64,000 nt of DNA from positions 140,454,764-140,518,763 of the forward strand of contig NC_090943.1 of assembly GCF_040807025.1 (NCBI RefSeq), given 5' to 3'. Below are positions 12,686 to 26,026 of the stretch, in pieces. How positions within the stretch are numbered: the stretch's first letter is position 1; each line of letters starts with the position of its first letter. Origin of the DNA: Struthio camelus (Eukaryota; Chordata; Aves; Struthioniformes; Struthionidae). Position numbers and translations under genes: made by a program. The notes beneath the pieces were generated by a model, which was not told the DNA's origin, did no database searches, and worked only from the letters and a program-made list of their open reading frames with translations.

Positions 12686-15600
12686 TCAGTGCTGCTGTAG
12701 CATGTCAAACAGCTGCCAATGTAATTTATGTGATTGTTTTATAGAACACAATCTGTCACTTCTACCTGTGACTTGCAGATATACTAATTCAGCAGTTTTC
12801 CTGTATGCAATACATTTCCTTCAAGAATGATATCTACGCGTATGTAAAGTGCTTTAATTGGCATATTTTTCTCTGAATACCTGAGTACTTAATAAAGGAA
12901 GTGCATTCAGTACCAAAAATGGAAACCACAAATAATTAGTTTTTATTGTTTTTAGCAGACAGGAAAAGTTCTCCAGATTCAAGATACCTTATTGCATCTT
13001 TTCTTGCACTTCTGTTACGGAATATTTGTCTTGACTATTGGTAATCTTCTTAACGATCACTTGAAGAAACAGTCTTACAAAGCAGTTCCAGGTGGTTTTT
13101 CAATTACTTTGCACAAGATCTTTTTTAATCGATTCTTCATTATATACCAAGGTTTTAAAAAGCTCCAGTAAAGAATAGCACTTCGCATTTTCAACAAAGA
13201 AAGCAAGAGCTGAAGTTTTTCTTACTGCCTGTAGGAATCCATTAGTCCTTTTGAAGCCTTATGAGGGATCAGCTAGTGAGCAGAGAATAAGATTGTGGTC
13301 ATGCTTCTTGGCAGAGTTACTTATGTATCCTGATCTGTTTCCCTTTTTCTTAAGGCTGGAGCTTTCACGTTCACGTGGACTGCCTTATAATCCAAGCAAG
13401 AAGGAACAAAACTATGCAAATACTATTGAGGCTTGCTCTTTATTTTATAAATTAGAATGTACTTCCTGGTTCATCCTAGAGAGAACATGATGCTTTATTA
13501 AAGCTAATATCACAGACAAGTTGGAAAATTTTAAAGTGTGGACTAGTTCTTCAACTGCACTCCACTGGGTACAACAAAAGTTAAAACTGAACTGCAGTAG
13601 TGTCCCTGCTATCAATTTTGTCTCAACTTGTAACAATTGTATAATGCAAAGTTGTTAAGTCACTGGTGTTTTGGAAATATTTCTCTTTCTGGCCAGTGTG
13701 TATTCTGAAACCCATTTTCAATATAAAGACATATGGCTCTGGCCATATATTCTTTTCTACCCCTTCTTTTGCTCTAGTAAAACAAAAAAAAAAAAAAATA
13801 GAATACTGGTTGGGGATGGACTAATGGACTAAAATTGCCCTTCTGCAATGATTCCTACCTATTTTAGTTACGTATAGTCAAGACAAAAATCTTTGGTTCA
13901 TTCAGAAGTGTTACAGACTAGTTACCACTTTTTTTGTTGCAGGCAATAGTATCAGAGAAGAGCCTCTCTGTTTCTCTAATGGCTAGCAAGCATTTGCCTT
14001 TAAACTAAACATAAAAGCATTCTACAGAACAATGGAATGTAAAATTCACTTACAAAAGTAATATTTTCAATATAAATCAAATTATAACTTTAAAGGTACA
14101 GAGGTACAGAGACATTTTTACAGTGCCACAAACATTAAAATTAACATAGTAAAACATATTTCACTATGGCAACAGTGCATTGAAATCATGCCTGTAGCAG
14201 CAGCAGCAGATGCTATCAACAAGAGAAGGAATAAATATTCTTAATTGATGTTCAGATAGTGAATATATGAACAAGCTAATGCATGGGAATGCACCAAACA
14301 GCTTGAGCACCTGCAGAAACTCGTGCAAGGCTCAGTTCAATTACAGTTTATTTTACAGTCATTCTTCTTTTGTGCCTGTATTGCTAACTGTGCTTAATAG
14401 TCATGCAAAATAAATTCACGATGAGATTACTCAAGCCTTATTCCAATAACCGCTTCAAAAAAAGTGACATGCAAAATACACGCATTCAAAACCAGTAATT
14501 TGTTATTTTAGAATTTATTTAGACAGAGTAAGCCACTCTCATATATCTGTATCATTAATTACCATTGTTTGGACTGAAGAAAAAAGTGGTGCTTGAAATT
14601 AGAATATAGACCTTTGTAAGAATCAAGGATTAGTAGGATTCTTTAAACAGCTTGATACCTCTGCACCTGGATGGTACGGTAACCTTTCACTAGTCCAGAT
14701 CAGTTTAGGCAAATAACTAAATTATACATTTAGGCCCTTGGAGTTGATCATGAAATGATTTAGCTGCTTAGAATTAACTTGTTCCAGAATTCTTATTGCA
14801 CCATTTTTTTTTAGCAAAAATTTCATTACCAGCACTGTTTCTTTTATGACAGGATCTATCTTTCCAGCTCTTGTAAGGGAAAAAAAGTATCTTGCCTGCT
14901 TTGGGTGATAGATTTAAGATTGCTGCTGCCAGAGATAGTTGTAGAAAACAAAGCAATAACTTAATAGAATGATTGTTTTTTTGGAACAAGTGGTACGTCA
15001 GAACATGAACATGCGAAAATATGAAGAAGCAAGTTATTGCATCCTACGTGCTCAACCCACTTCAAAACATGCATCAAATACTTCTGGCTGTTCTTAAAGA
15101 GTTGCTTTAAAATCACCCAGAAGTTACTAGCAGCAAAGGAAAGTTCTAAATAAACTTCATTCCTTGACACTGCACAGACTGAATACAGTTTTGCCTTTAT
15201 GCAGCTCCTGTTGAGGGCAGGCAAAATTCTATAGGCTCTCTACGGGTCAAGACTGAATGTTAAAGTGTCTAGCTAAATTATGTCTTTCTCTGTATATGTA
15301 CAAAAGGAGAAGGGCATAGGAACACTTCCCATGCAGCATCCATCCAGAACATTTTCACACGTTGGTGTGGGGACTTTCAGTAATAAAAAGCCCAAAAGAA
15401 GGTCACATTTTTGACCATACACAAATCACGAGATATATTGCTCCAAAGGGTAAGCAATAAGCACAACTCTCTCCAATAGCCTAGCTTTAATACCTTACTA
15501 CTTCCTACAGCTATGGCAATTGAGAGAGGAGATAAAGCAGTCATCACCCTGATTTAGGTGGCAGTGCATATTATCCAGCAGGTAAATGAAAGGTGAAGGG

Positions 15601-18600
15601 TGTCTACTCCGAAATCTCTATGCCTTAGCCCTTATGGGTCTTACAGCTTTCTGTCTGCACATGAAGAGAGATGCAGGCAGATCATGTGAAAGAGACATTT
15701 TCTGAATATCCTGTGGGTTTGGAAAGGGCCACGTTCCACCTAACGCTCTGGCATTTTTAGCTTTCATGTTATGAATTTACATGGATGGGTGAATAACAGT
15801 TTAAGGTAAAATCAGTTCCTAATAACTAATACTCCAGTGCCCCCAAAGCTCGTTTAAAGAGCTATGCCTTTCTTCCATACAATTCATTATAGTGCCTGAG
15901 CAGTGTGGAAACAGTTTCTCACTGATTTATAGGAGGAGAAGTTACTGACGTTACTTTTATTTAACCTTCAGTAACACCTAAACTGTGCTTTCCACTTGCA
16001 AAGAGAGACCACATTTCTCTCTCAAAGAACAGATATTCAAATTTTTTGGAAAGTTTCTATTTTGGCAAATCAGCAACTAGCATGAATGCATGAATGTTAA
16101 GATGCCTGGTTTTAAGTATCCAAGAGCAAAAATGTGGAATTATGATTTACGTCTATATCACATTATTTATATCTGAAACTTGGGTAAATACACCTAGGAA
16201 AAAAATGAAATACTTTGTAACAAAATCTAAATTCAACCAAAGTCTTGAGAGGGATTTATCTGCTATTTTCCTTAAGGAAAACTCATCAAAAGAAACACAA
16301 GAAAAAAGGCTTTTTAAATACGACAAGACTCTAATATACTGGCAGATCAAATTGAATTACTTTGGAAACATATATATATTTCACTACCCTGCAGGCCCTT
16401 GCAAAGAGCTTGTTGCTCCCGACTGAATCTCAGTCCATCAGCTTCCAGTGGGATTTTGGGATGCAGCAAATAAATAGCAGTCCCCACAGGGTCCTTTAGG
16501 AAGTGTCTATCTTTTCATCAATGTGGAAGCTGGATGGTGCGTTTGGTCCTTGCTCTGCTCCCAGGTCTCTCCATCACCCCACTATTACGGAGTCCTTTCT
16601 GCTCCTTCTCTGCTTCTTCCCACCCAACAGCCTAGAGATCTTCACACACTTATGTTTTATCACACACACAGAGAGGGATTGTCTTTCCCATAGCTATTAC
16701 CTGTGGAGGAATTGTGATTTTCACATAAAACAACTAATAGGGATTGCTTCTTCTGGGAAAAACAGTTTCTAAAAAGTGTTCTTGTTGCTATCCATTTGTC
16801 CAGAAATATTTCTTGATATTTTTGTAAAGTCATATTCCACTAGTTTATCACCCAAGAATTATTCTGTGGATATATTACTCACGATCCTAATCGTTATTCA
16901 TATGCTTGGCTATCTGGATGAAGACATGAATAAGCCTTACAGTATATTTAAATTCCCTTTAATTCAGCAAATCTCCTAGCTCAGTAATGATCTAGCCTTA
17001 CTAAATTAAGTCAACAGTTTTATTTTATTTAATCCCTATAAGCTCTCGCTTTATGTGCTGGTAAGGATGTTTCTCTCCAGAATGCTAAGTGAAGATTATG
17101 CTCTGACTGTATGTGTAAAAAGCATGGAAGTTCTGTTTTAGTTACATGATAATTATTGTTTCAGAAGTTCCGGAAGGCAGTAAATAGCGTCAAGCATGCG
17201 CAGTCCATCAGTTCAAGACAAATATTTTACACACTTATGTGATGCCTTACTTAATGAGTTTTTTTGGGGAAGGGGGCTTTTAAAGACAATATTATGGAAC
17301 AGTCCCAAAATATTATAAGCTATTGGATTTTGTTGTGTGGATGAGTCTTTCAAAGGAAATGGCTGTCAAGACTTACAGTCAGTTAGCTTCTGTTACATAT
17401 TTCTAATATGCTTATAGATAATTTTAGGTTGCACATGAAAAACTAAGTTCTGACTAGAATTAAAGACATGATTTTCTGCTAGAATTCTTTGAGTCCTCTG
17501 AAAGACTATACAAACACAGCTTTTGAAAAATTTTGGAATGTTAAAACCTATGGAAAATAAACTCTTTTCAGGTCGTTTACCTATAATAATTACTTTTATC
17601 ATGGGCTGATGCTGGCAGTCTCTGATAACAGATGGTGGAGATTTCCAGATTTAAAATTCCAGTCAGGGTTGTGGACAGTACTGAAGCTTGGAATCTGGAC
17701 TACAAGTCTGAGGCAAAATTTAAATGATGCTTTAAAATGATGCTTTTAAATTGCTTTTAAAAATGCTTAGTGAGCACTAATCAGACTACCCACAGCTTCT
17801 TCTGTCAGTTAGCAAGTCAAAATGTGAAAAGGAAAAGTCATGTTAATTAAAACTTAGTTCAAAGCCTAGTTCAAAAGAAATTAAAGGAGGTTTTTTTCTC
17901 TTAGAAGGGCTGGCTCAGGCACTAAGAAATTCCAATTAACGTTAGAAAAACCTATAATAACAACTTATAAATGGATCTAAACAAAGTGTGAGGTCTGATC
18001 CTGCATTTCTTTTTCTGGCAAAGTCAACAGGATTAGTTGTGTATATGCTAATAAACTGTGGGCCTGCGCTTCCTTGTGTATGGGGAAAAAAATCAAAACA
18101 ATATTTCTAGGAATAGAAGTAGCATCAGGGTTTTTTTTTCAGATTTTCAAATTCCAATGGAAAATGAGCTATTTCTGGCTTCACATCCTGAGCAGAAGTT
18201 ACCAATCAATCATGTCTGTGTGTTTGACCTGTTTGCTTTCTTCTTAAACGAAATTTTTGTCTAGGAGGTGAGAGGCAGACAAATTTTTCAAACGCAGTTG
18301 TTTCTCAGTAGGGACAACGCAAAACCTCTGGAAAAGTTTTCCAAAAAGAAACAGAAAATCAAAGGCAGGGAGAGACAAGAAGCTGGAATAAAGTTAACTT
18401 CTCTTACTGCTGTGGTCATAATCTTTGGAAATACATAAATAGTCATTTGAACAGGGAAATGAGGGTAGGGAGGAATGGAAGGACAAGTTGTATTTGTCTA
18501 ATTTAAATTATTATATCTAGTCAGAACAAGAGAGACTGATTAAGGGTAGGAGATGTTAATCTTAGACCTGAGAAACCTAACCATTGAAAGTTTAATGAGA

Positions 18601-18660
18601 CTAGATTTTCACATCAAAATTTGTTTCAAATAACATTTTCTAAAAATGAAGAAAGTTTTA

Positions 18661-18728
18661 TTAGCTAATTATTTTAAAAATAATATCAAAATATTATTAA
18701 AATATAAATATTAAAATAATATTTTAAA
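18661..18728. repeat. AT-rich low-complexity stretch
   Basis: Almost pure A/T with repeated AATAATAT, AAATATT and TTTTAAAA words and local self-complementarity. Probably low-complexity sequence; no promoter or element is claimed. Confidence 0.75.
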
Positions 18729-20175
18729 TTCCTTGTATTGCATGTTACTTTATGCAGTTTTTTTAAAGGAGAGCTCTCATGCAGTGTCCAAGGAGTCCTA
18801 AGCAACCCAACTTAAACAAAAAAGAGCTAACCTCCCAAAAAGGGAAGTTCCTAAGTTCACCCTGTTTGCTGCCCTGCCAGGGCTATTTCCCCCTCTTACT
18901 AGCATTGCCTTCTCTAACTGTTTTATTTGCAAGCAAGGTATCAAGTTACCAACAGCAATCTGTGAATTAGCTTCAAAGGGTCATATTTCTTATGTCATAG
19001 GATTCTCATGAAATAAAGTCATTGCTTTCTGTTACTTCCTCTCCAGTTATTTTATTTTTTATTGTGCTAACGTCTTTCCTTCTTTTTCTGCTCTTGGCAT
19101 CTTCCAAATACATCAGTATTCTCACATTTTGTCATTTATGCTATTTATTTTATTGTTTTGTCTAACTTATTTACCACTTATTGCAACAAGAACTAGCAGC
19201 ACATAAATCTTGGGCTTTTTGTCAATTAACTTGGTCTTTCCAGCCATCAAGCTTTTCAAGAGATACTGTTCTCTTAGCTCTCTCTTCTTTTTCTTATTTC
19301 TGGAAAGGTATCCAAGAAGATTCGAGGAGCAATTCTATGGAGAATATTTATCATTCTTTTTGGTAATGTGCTCTCTCTGAACACTCAGACTGTGGCTAGG
19401 GACTTAAGTTACAAGTGAGTTGTAAGTAAGAAAAAATTTGTTCTTTAGTTATAATAATGAGTGGTTATCAGGGCTGTGTCTTTCTGTGTGCATGCCCGGT
19501 GTACTCAGGGCATTAATTCCATGGGTGGTTTAGGAACTCCCCAGCCTATCTCACTTATGACTTTCTGCATAGGTGAGATAATGCACCATCTTGAGACAAT
19601 GGACCAATCTGAAACTAGGTGATTGACTGAACCTTCAAATTTAAGTATCTGACTGGTGGTTACAGGAGCCCTCCAGGTGGGAATTTCAAACGTTTTTTGA
19701 AATTGCCCCCAAGACAACTCCTTCTGTGTCTAGTCAAACTTGCATGCCTAAGTGTGTCCCAAAGTGTCCCTGCTGCAGAAATATCAGATTGGTCATAGAT
19801 TTAAGAGATGTTTTGTGTGCAGATGAGGTATATCAATAGCAATGAACTACGCGTGTGCTGCCATGGTCATACAGGACCGTGGCTACATGGACTGTAAGGA
19901 CTGAGCAAAACAATGGTTTGAGAAGTCTATCCTGATTCAGCTCAGCATGCTGCTGCAAGGCTGAGACTCCTATTGCCACTGGACAGCAACCAACCATCCC
20001 TTTCAGGAGATGTGATTCCCAATTCAAGTGTTACCTGATACCAAGATTCCAGTAATTTTTTTTTTTCCTTTTAACAAACACTCTGTCTGAGTGTCTGTGC
20101 AACAAGGCCAGACTTGGATAGCAGTACAGTACAGCAATAAAAAAGGTTACATTTCCTACTCTCCCCAGGGGTCTT

Positions 20176-20568
20176 TCAGCAGTATAGCTCTGAGCTTCCA
20201 CTTTCTAATGGCAGGAAACACATTTCTCCCATTCTCCAATGATTACTCTTGGTGTGGGCACCTTGCATGTAAAGTTTCATGAAAAAAAGGATATTTTCAG
20301 GCTGCGGAAGCACAAGCATCTGCTCTGTAAATAGTTCTGCAACAGTTGCAATAATCCTTAACAGTTTTTTGAAGGATTTTGTTTCAGAAGGTTGTATCCT
20401 ATGACTTTCAGGAAGGTAGTGGATTCTAACAAAACATCGTAGCAATACCAAGTGACCTCCTGGTTTCAGTGTGTTAATGTGATATACAACTGCTGCAGTG
20501 CAGTTACTATACACACAACATTGCCTTGTAGCTGACCAAAACCTCCTTTCAGAGATGAGAGAGGGACC
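20176..20568 (-). pseudogene. Weak candidate: FtsJ/RrmJ-like methyltransferase remnant
   Basis: A minus-strand frame is free of stops for 131 codons but has no good ATG at its start. The best segment is INTLKPGGHLVL (KPGGHLVL at 20443-20466). Upstream residues S..C.AAV.YHI sit where FtsJ-like cap or rRNA 2'-O-methyltransferases have a helix before a GG.(F/L)V.K strand. The catalytic lysine expected after that strand is not present (LVLLRC), and the aspartate-bearing motif upstream is not seen. The downstream part (ESHRIQPSETKSFKKLL..) is not recognised. It may be a decayed retrocopy or coincidence, as a 130-codon frame can occur by chance in AT-moderate DNA. There are no splice-site or neighbouring-exon data to support a live gene. 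Confidence 0.2.
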
Positions 20569-23500
20569 TTAGCAACGGACATGGATTTGTCACAGTGATT
20601 GGTTTTCTCATTTGCATAGGCCAGTGAATACCTACTCACATGTCACTTCTTAATGTCATTGCTGTGAAATTGCTTTCTCCCTTTTGCTTATTAGACTGGA
20701 CCATCACTTCATTCAAAAGAGCAACAGCACGAGATGCTATGTGTGTGAATCTTTGGTGAGCAGGAGATGCAGGTGCGTGGATGGTGAATGTGGGCCCTTG
20801 CCAGTAGTGGTTATGACAAACACAGATGCTAGCATAAAAGATTTTGACAATGCATTGTGTTTATGAACATAAAAAAGGGAAAATTAGTTTCTCAGGTAGG
20901 ACAAGAGCAGTTAACAGAACTGCTTATAAAATCCTGGTTGTGTTTTCTATAACCAATATATAATAGCCCATCTTTGTTGATGAAAGTCTGTAGGATCTGT
21001 TAGTATCATGGAGAGACTAGGGGGAAGCTCCTTCCCTAGCATAAAGCTCCAACATGAGACTTTGTAATGAATCTTTAAAAAGCTTAGTGCAGAACCCGTA
21101 GCCAATGGCTGGCTGTAATGTCACTTCTACAGTCTAGGAAGTCCTCGTGCCTTGGACAGGCCCTTGATGAAACGGCCTAACTTGTGATATTAACTTTGGC
21201 AAGTATATGTCCAGAAGTCTGAATCTGACTTACAGGAGTCTGCCAGAGGTCTTCCTTGCTCACTGCAGGAGGTGTAACATTGCTTAACATGAGGTTCTGC
21301 ATGATACCAAGGTCATATTTCAGATGTCTATTATAAGAGCTTCTTAAAATATGGTTCCTCATACCTTTCATCTGCAGTCAAGCAGCAGTGAGGTTTTTTT
21401 TCTTGACTCAGATTTTCACGTTCGTATGACTAATGTATTTACTAACAGTTTTCAGGTGGTCTCTCAGGTGTCCTGAACTGCTCTGTGGCTTTTCATCTGT
21501 CCCCCAGGCATGACAACAGCAGTGTTGAGTTAGTACTTCTTAAATTTAAAGTGCTGAGGCTTGTCATAATCTGTCAGGGCTGTTGCCTGTTTCAGGCCTC
21601 CTTAGGTCAGCTTCTTCTCTGCTTTTACGCTGCTCAGTGACTAGTAAGCCTCTTATTTTTCTCTGTTGAACAACTTACAGGGCAAGAAATCTACTTACTC
21701 CTCTTTCAACCGCTAATTTACGAAAGGGAAAATGCTTCTTAGGACGTGAATGAATGTACGAACCTTCACGTATATCTGTTTCTCCATTGAGAGCTTCCTT
21801 CTCCTTGGGAAATATCCTCAAATGTTTTCTTAGAGTATTTGATCGACTGTTGCTCTAATGAGCGCTTTTGATAACTTGACCCATTTTTAAGCACAAGGTA
21901 GGCAGTTTCTCTCAGTACTAGTGAACATGGTCCCTTTACATTTCTTATTTAATGACTGCTCACATCTATGTAATAGATTTTCAAGGTTACTCTATTCTAC
22001 TCTGGGCAGCTGTTAAGGCCACGAAGAGATTCAGAAAAAGTGTAACTAGAAGAGGTTACCTTTGACTTTCCCATTTTTTATTGCATCTATTTCTTGCAAA
22101 TACAAATGCATACTACTTAGTCCTTCTCCATTTATTTTGTTACATTTCCAGAGCATTCCAGTTTACTTGAAGTCACTATTCTTCTGTTCAGGCTGTCTGC
22201 TTAGTCTGCTTTACTGTGTTACCCAGAAGACGTTCACAACCACTGAGCCTGACAGAAGTCTGTTTCATTCAGTATCTCTTAAACCATAACATCTTTGTTT
22301 AACATCAACCTATGGCCTGACAAAATGATGACTCAAAATGATTATTAGAGTCTGTTAATGATACAGTTCCCTACAACTGCTTTAAGGTTAAAAAAGCTTC
22401 ATTTTCAAAATGTTCCTTTTTATCTTCACTGCCAATTTCCTCCATTGAGACTTGATGGGGAGACATCTGTCTTCCACTCTACCAACAGCAGAACTGCCCC
22501 AAGATATACTGAAAGCAACAAGAAAAATATCACATCCCCTCTCTTCATACATAAATACAATGAAATTCTAGTAAAATGAGAAAAAAAAAACCCAAATCCA
22601 GAACCACTTCTAAACAATTCTACAGTGCTGTTGTGATATATGGCTGCTTAAAAGCAACTGCATTTTGGAAGTCTATGGAGTTTATCTCCATTTTGAGAAC
22701 CCTTCTGACTGCATCCTTGCTATTGTGCACGAAGAGACTGCTCCTACTCAGACCTTGGCACCTAACTCAGTGAGCCCCATTAGAAAGCTGATCTCCTTAG
22801 ATGCCCTATACAATCACCAGAGATAGGCAGGGCATCTATGCTTAGTCACGTTTGGAGTCAGTGTTTGGAGAAATCTAATTTTTTCTGTATACATTAATAC
22901 GTAAAAGCTGGCCAAAGTCATCAGCTTAAAATTTGGTGATGTAAGTTCCAGTCTATATAAGTGTACACAGAGTATGTGGGAGTCACATAGAAATAACAAA
23001 TCTTTTAGTGTAAGTTTTAATAGTTTTTTTTTTTATTTGGATTATGACCTAGTAAAGTAATAGAGAAATTACAATGCAAACAAAATATACCTCTGTATTG
23101 AAAGAGGTTTCAGCCATGCTGCACCTGACTTGGAAATGTCAAACGTTAAATGTGGGTATCACCTTGTGATCTTGGGTAAGTATTATTGAATTGACTTTTT
23201 ATTAAAAAGTGAACCTTTTAGTTTTCTTGTACTAATAATTCATGAACATAGGTTTCTCCTCCAGATGTACATTGACTAATCTAATATTTTATTCTTCAAT
23301 TTTTTTTAAAAAATATGTTTTTTTTGTTGCTGTTGGACTTTCACAGTTTATCCCTTAATTAGTGATGTTTACATAATTGCTTATTAAATTCATAAAGACA
23401 ACTCAGACCTTGGAGGTTAATTTTGTAGAAATAGTCTTCCAGTTTATTTACAGTCAAAGGTAGGTTCTACCATTTTTAAACTGTGTGTGATTACTGTGCT

Positions 23501-23887
23501 ATTAGGTTGGGAAAAATTTATCACCCATCAAAGGGCATCAGGTACAGGACTTTTCTCTCTTAAAAGCCATTTGATTTGCCCTCCTAAAATAAAGAATTCT
23601 CATCTAAACTCAAGCACAGGAAAAATTGTTCATGAACTCATGGATGAGACTTCAGTGAGGCAAGCTTTCATTCCGATGTCTTCACCTAGCATAAGAAAGT
23701 AGTAGGTGCAAAAATCACCTAAAGTAAATCCTGTTACAACGATGGCTCGAGGTTCCCAGGAAATAAACTACACTAGTTCTTGAAAAGTAGAGAGGTTTAA
23801 ATCAAAAACACGAACATCAGGTACATCATTGATTATTTATTCTCACTGGTGGTCCCTGCCTCTTCTCAGGGACTCTCGGTTAAGAGC

Positions 23888-23920
23888 GTTTTGTTTTGTT
23901 TTGTTTTGTTTTGTTTTATT
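23888..23920. repeat. (TTTTG)n microsatellite
   Basis: Six consecutive GTTTT units on the plus strand, ending in a diverged TTTTATT. Confidence 0.95.
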
Positions 23921-24200
23921 CTTTGGTGAGAGGGCTCTTTATCGCAGTTTTCCTGACTGAGACAGTCTTCATCCTGGCAGACCCTTCTTGTTGAACCAAA
24001 CTGAGGCTATGTTAGCATACACCAGTCTGAATCTTAACATAAAGGCTCTAAGAGAAGATACCTTTCTCCTTTTCTTTTTCTGTATACTTTTCTTTTCCAG
24101 CAACATCAAGGACCATGGGCTGGTAATAATCTTTTGGGCTGGATTTCCAAAGTTAGATGAGCAAATTGCACTCATGTACACTCATGAGTGCCTCATCATT

Positions 24201-24214
24201 GCACTCATGAGTGC
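24201..24214. repeat. Perfect 14-bp palindrome with partial copy
   Basis: GCACTCATGAGTGC reads the same on both strands. A copy with one changed first base (ACACTCATGAGTGC) lies just upstream at 24179-24192, and part of it (GCACTCATG) again near 24168. Confidence 0.8.
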
Positions 24215-24673
24215 CTAAATTATTAGGAAATGTAGACAAATTTGTTATTTATGTATATATTTTGAACAATGAAAAGGTAACTGTGATTTATAAATTAACA
24301 CTGAGAAGAAATGTGAATAAATTGGACAGCTACCGTCTCATCTGGATAAATTTAAAGGACTGTCTTTGAAAATCACATCATTCAGTTCATCAGGACAAGT
24401 AAGGGCATGAAGTTTCTGGAAGAATCATCTGTAAAAAGGCTATGAAACTTGTTGTCATTAAAAGGCCATGTGTTATATTTCACTGAAACAATACAGATTT
24501 TGATTAATAAAAACTACTCAGAGGCTTTTTTTTTCTAGGCATTCCCTAAGCATCCTAACTGCTTAGACCTATGCTGTTTGATTCCTAACTTTAAGGAGTA
24601 AACAGTGATTGCGTTTTGCACATCTCTGAGTCCACTGTAACTGAGCCCATTCATGATCAGTAACTGACAGGGC

Positions 24674-24703
24674 ATTTGTTTGTTTTTGTTTGTTTGTTTG
24701 TTT
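24674..24703. repeat. (TTTG)n microsatellite
   Basis: Interrupted TTTG repeats. The overlapping 62-66 codon frames here are products of the repeat and its flank. Confidence 0.9.
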
Positions 24704-25276
24704 ACCAGAACCCTGTCTGCACAGTGGTATTTTCAGTCTTCGTGTTTCCCCTCTCTGTTCTATGTCGAAGAAGTTATCTTCATTTCATCGCACAAAAAGT
24801 CAAAAACAGCATATTTTTTTCCGAAGCAAAATATGCTTCATCATCTTTTCAGATGGAGATGGCTTAGCAATTATTAGGGAAATTATTTAGAGTAGCTACT
24901 GCCCCTGCTTCCATTTATATCACCTGCAATAATTGAAACTGGCACGTTGCTCCTCAGAGATGTAGTTTCATAAAGACTAGCCATCCCTTCAGTATTTGTA
25001 AGTGTACACATTTAGAAACCCAAGTAAAGAATGACAAGGGCTTTATAAGCAAAATGCTTGTTTTCACATTGCATTAATTCTAATAGGAAAAGGATAAGGC
25101 CTGTATATAAAAAGATAATAATAATGACACATTATGCCCCTAAAAATAAACAAGCACCAGTGCATTATACTAATAGTGTATCCCTGGGACTTCCATTCTA
25201 CGTAGTCATTGCAGCTGTTAATTCTCTTCCCATTGTGGAGCAGTGTATAGACTCAGCAGATTCTCAAGTTGCATCA

Positions 25277-25277
25277 C

Positions 25278-25319
<42 letters not shown>
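25277..25319. repeat. (ATT)n microsatellite
   Basis: About 14 uninterrupted ATT units. It gives the poly-leucine run in the plus-strand frame at 25058-25417, which is therefore not taken as a gene. A likely polymorphic length marker. Confidence 0.95.
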
Positions 25320-25321
<2 letters not shown>

Positions 25322-25993
25322 ATAAATGATGAAACTTATAGTCCTAGATCCACCAAGGAAAGAAAATCATATCATAAAAAACTTGTAGCAATGTTTAGTG
25401 CCTTTGCAGCCTCATGAATTGTCATTTTTGGCAAATTGTTCTAAATACGATGATAGTATGAAAATAAGGAACATACCTGTCAGTGGTAAATGTAAGGGCA
25501 AATCATCTGTATGTTCTGGAATAAGTGCATCTTTAAGCCACAGAAAGTTTAAAGTTTAAAATATGCTTGAATGTATGGTCACACTAAGAAAATTTGCCTT
25601 TCATGAAAAGTGCTCCTTTTTAGGGCTAACCTATTCAAGTTAACAGAAGTGAAGGTTTTATTATTGTTATTGTCATCATCGTTATTATTTTAATGCAAAT
25701 AAGATCTGATCTTTAGCAAAGAACAAGATGGGCACAAGACAAGGCTAATAACTGAGGCCTATTGCACAATAACACAGGCTACAACCATCAGATAACAGAA
25801 CTGGAGAACATCTCAGGCCAGCTGGCAGCTGGCAACGACTTTGACAAAGATACCAGTTTGTCTAAATTACGGTGGTACTGACTTAAGATGATTACCACTT
25901 CTGAGGGTGGCACTGCAGCTTTTAATGCATTATTCAGTGCATGATGTTTCAGGAAAGGTTCATAGGGAGTAGTGGGAAAGTCTCGACTTGCCA

Positions 25994-26026
25994 GTTCTAC
26001 CTGATGTTCTACCTGATGTTCTACCT
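25994..26026. repeat. 12-bp tandem repeat, 2.75 copies
   Basis: Two perfect copies of GTTCTACCTGAT (25994-26005, 26006-26017) and a third partial copy. Confidence 0.9.

Larger units (their letters stand above)
6991..20175. other. Long unique AT-rich region, no gene seen
   Basis: No frame has a recognisable family signature. Simple repeats are a pyrimidine (CT/GT)-rich run at 7351-7400, an A-run plus GA tract at 11905-11931, A-run at about 13783-13798, a 12-bp-type repeat at 12649-12685, and a very AT-rich, partly palindromic stretch at 18661-18728. A GC-richer patch at about 7900-8320 has several overlapping minus-strand frames but no recognisable product. Confidence 0.5.

Noticed and set aside
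25058-25417. 119-codon plus-strand frame with a poly-leucine run
   Set aside because: The leucine run is the (ATT)n microsatellite; the rest has no recognisable feature.
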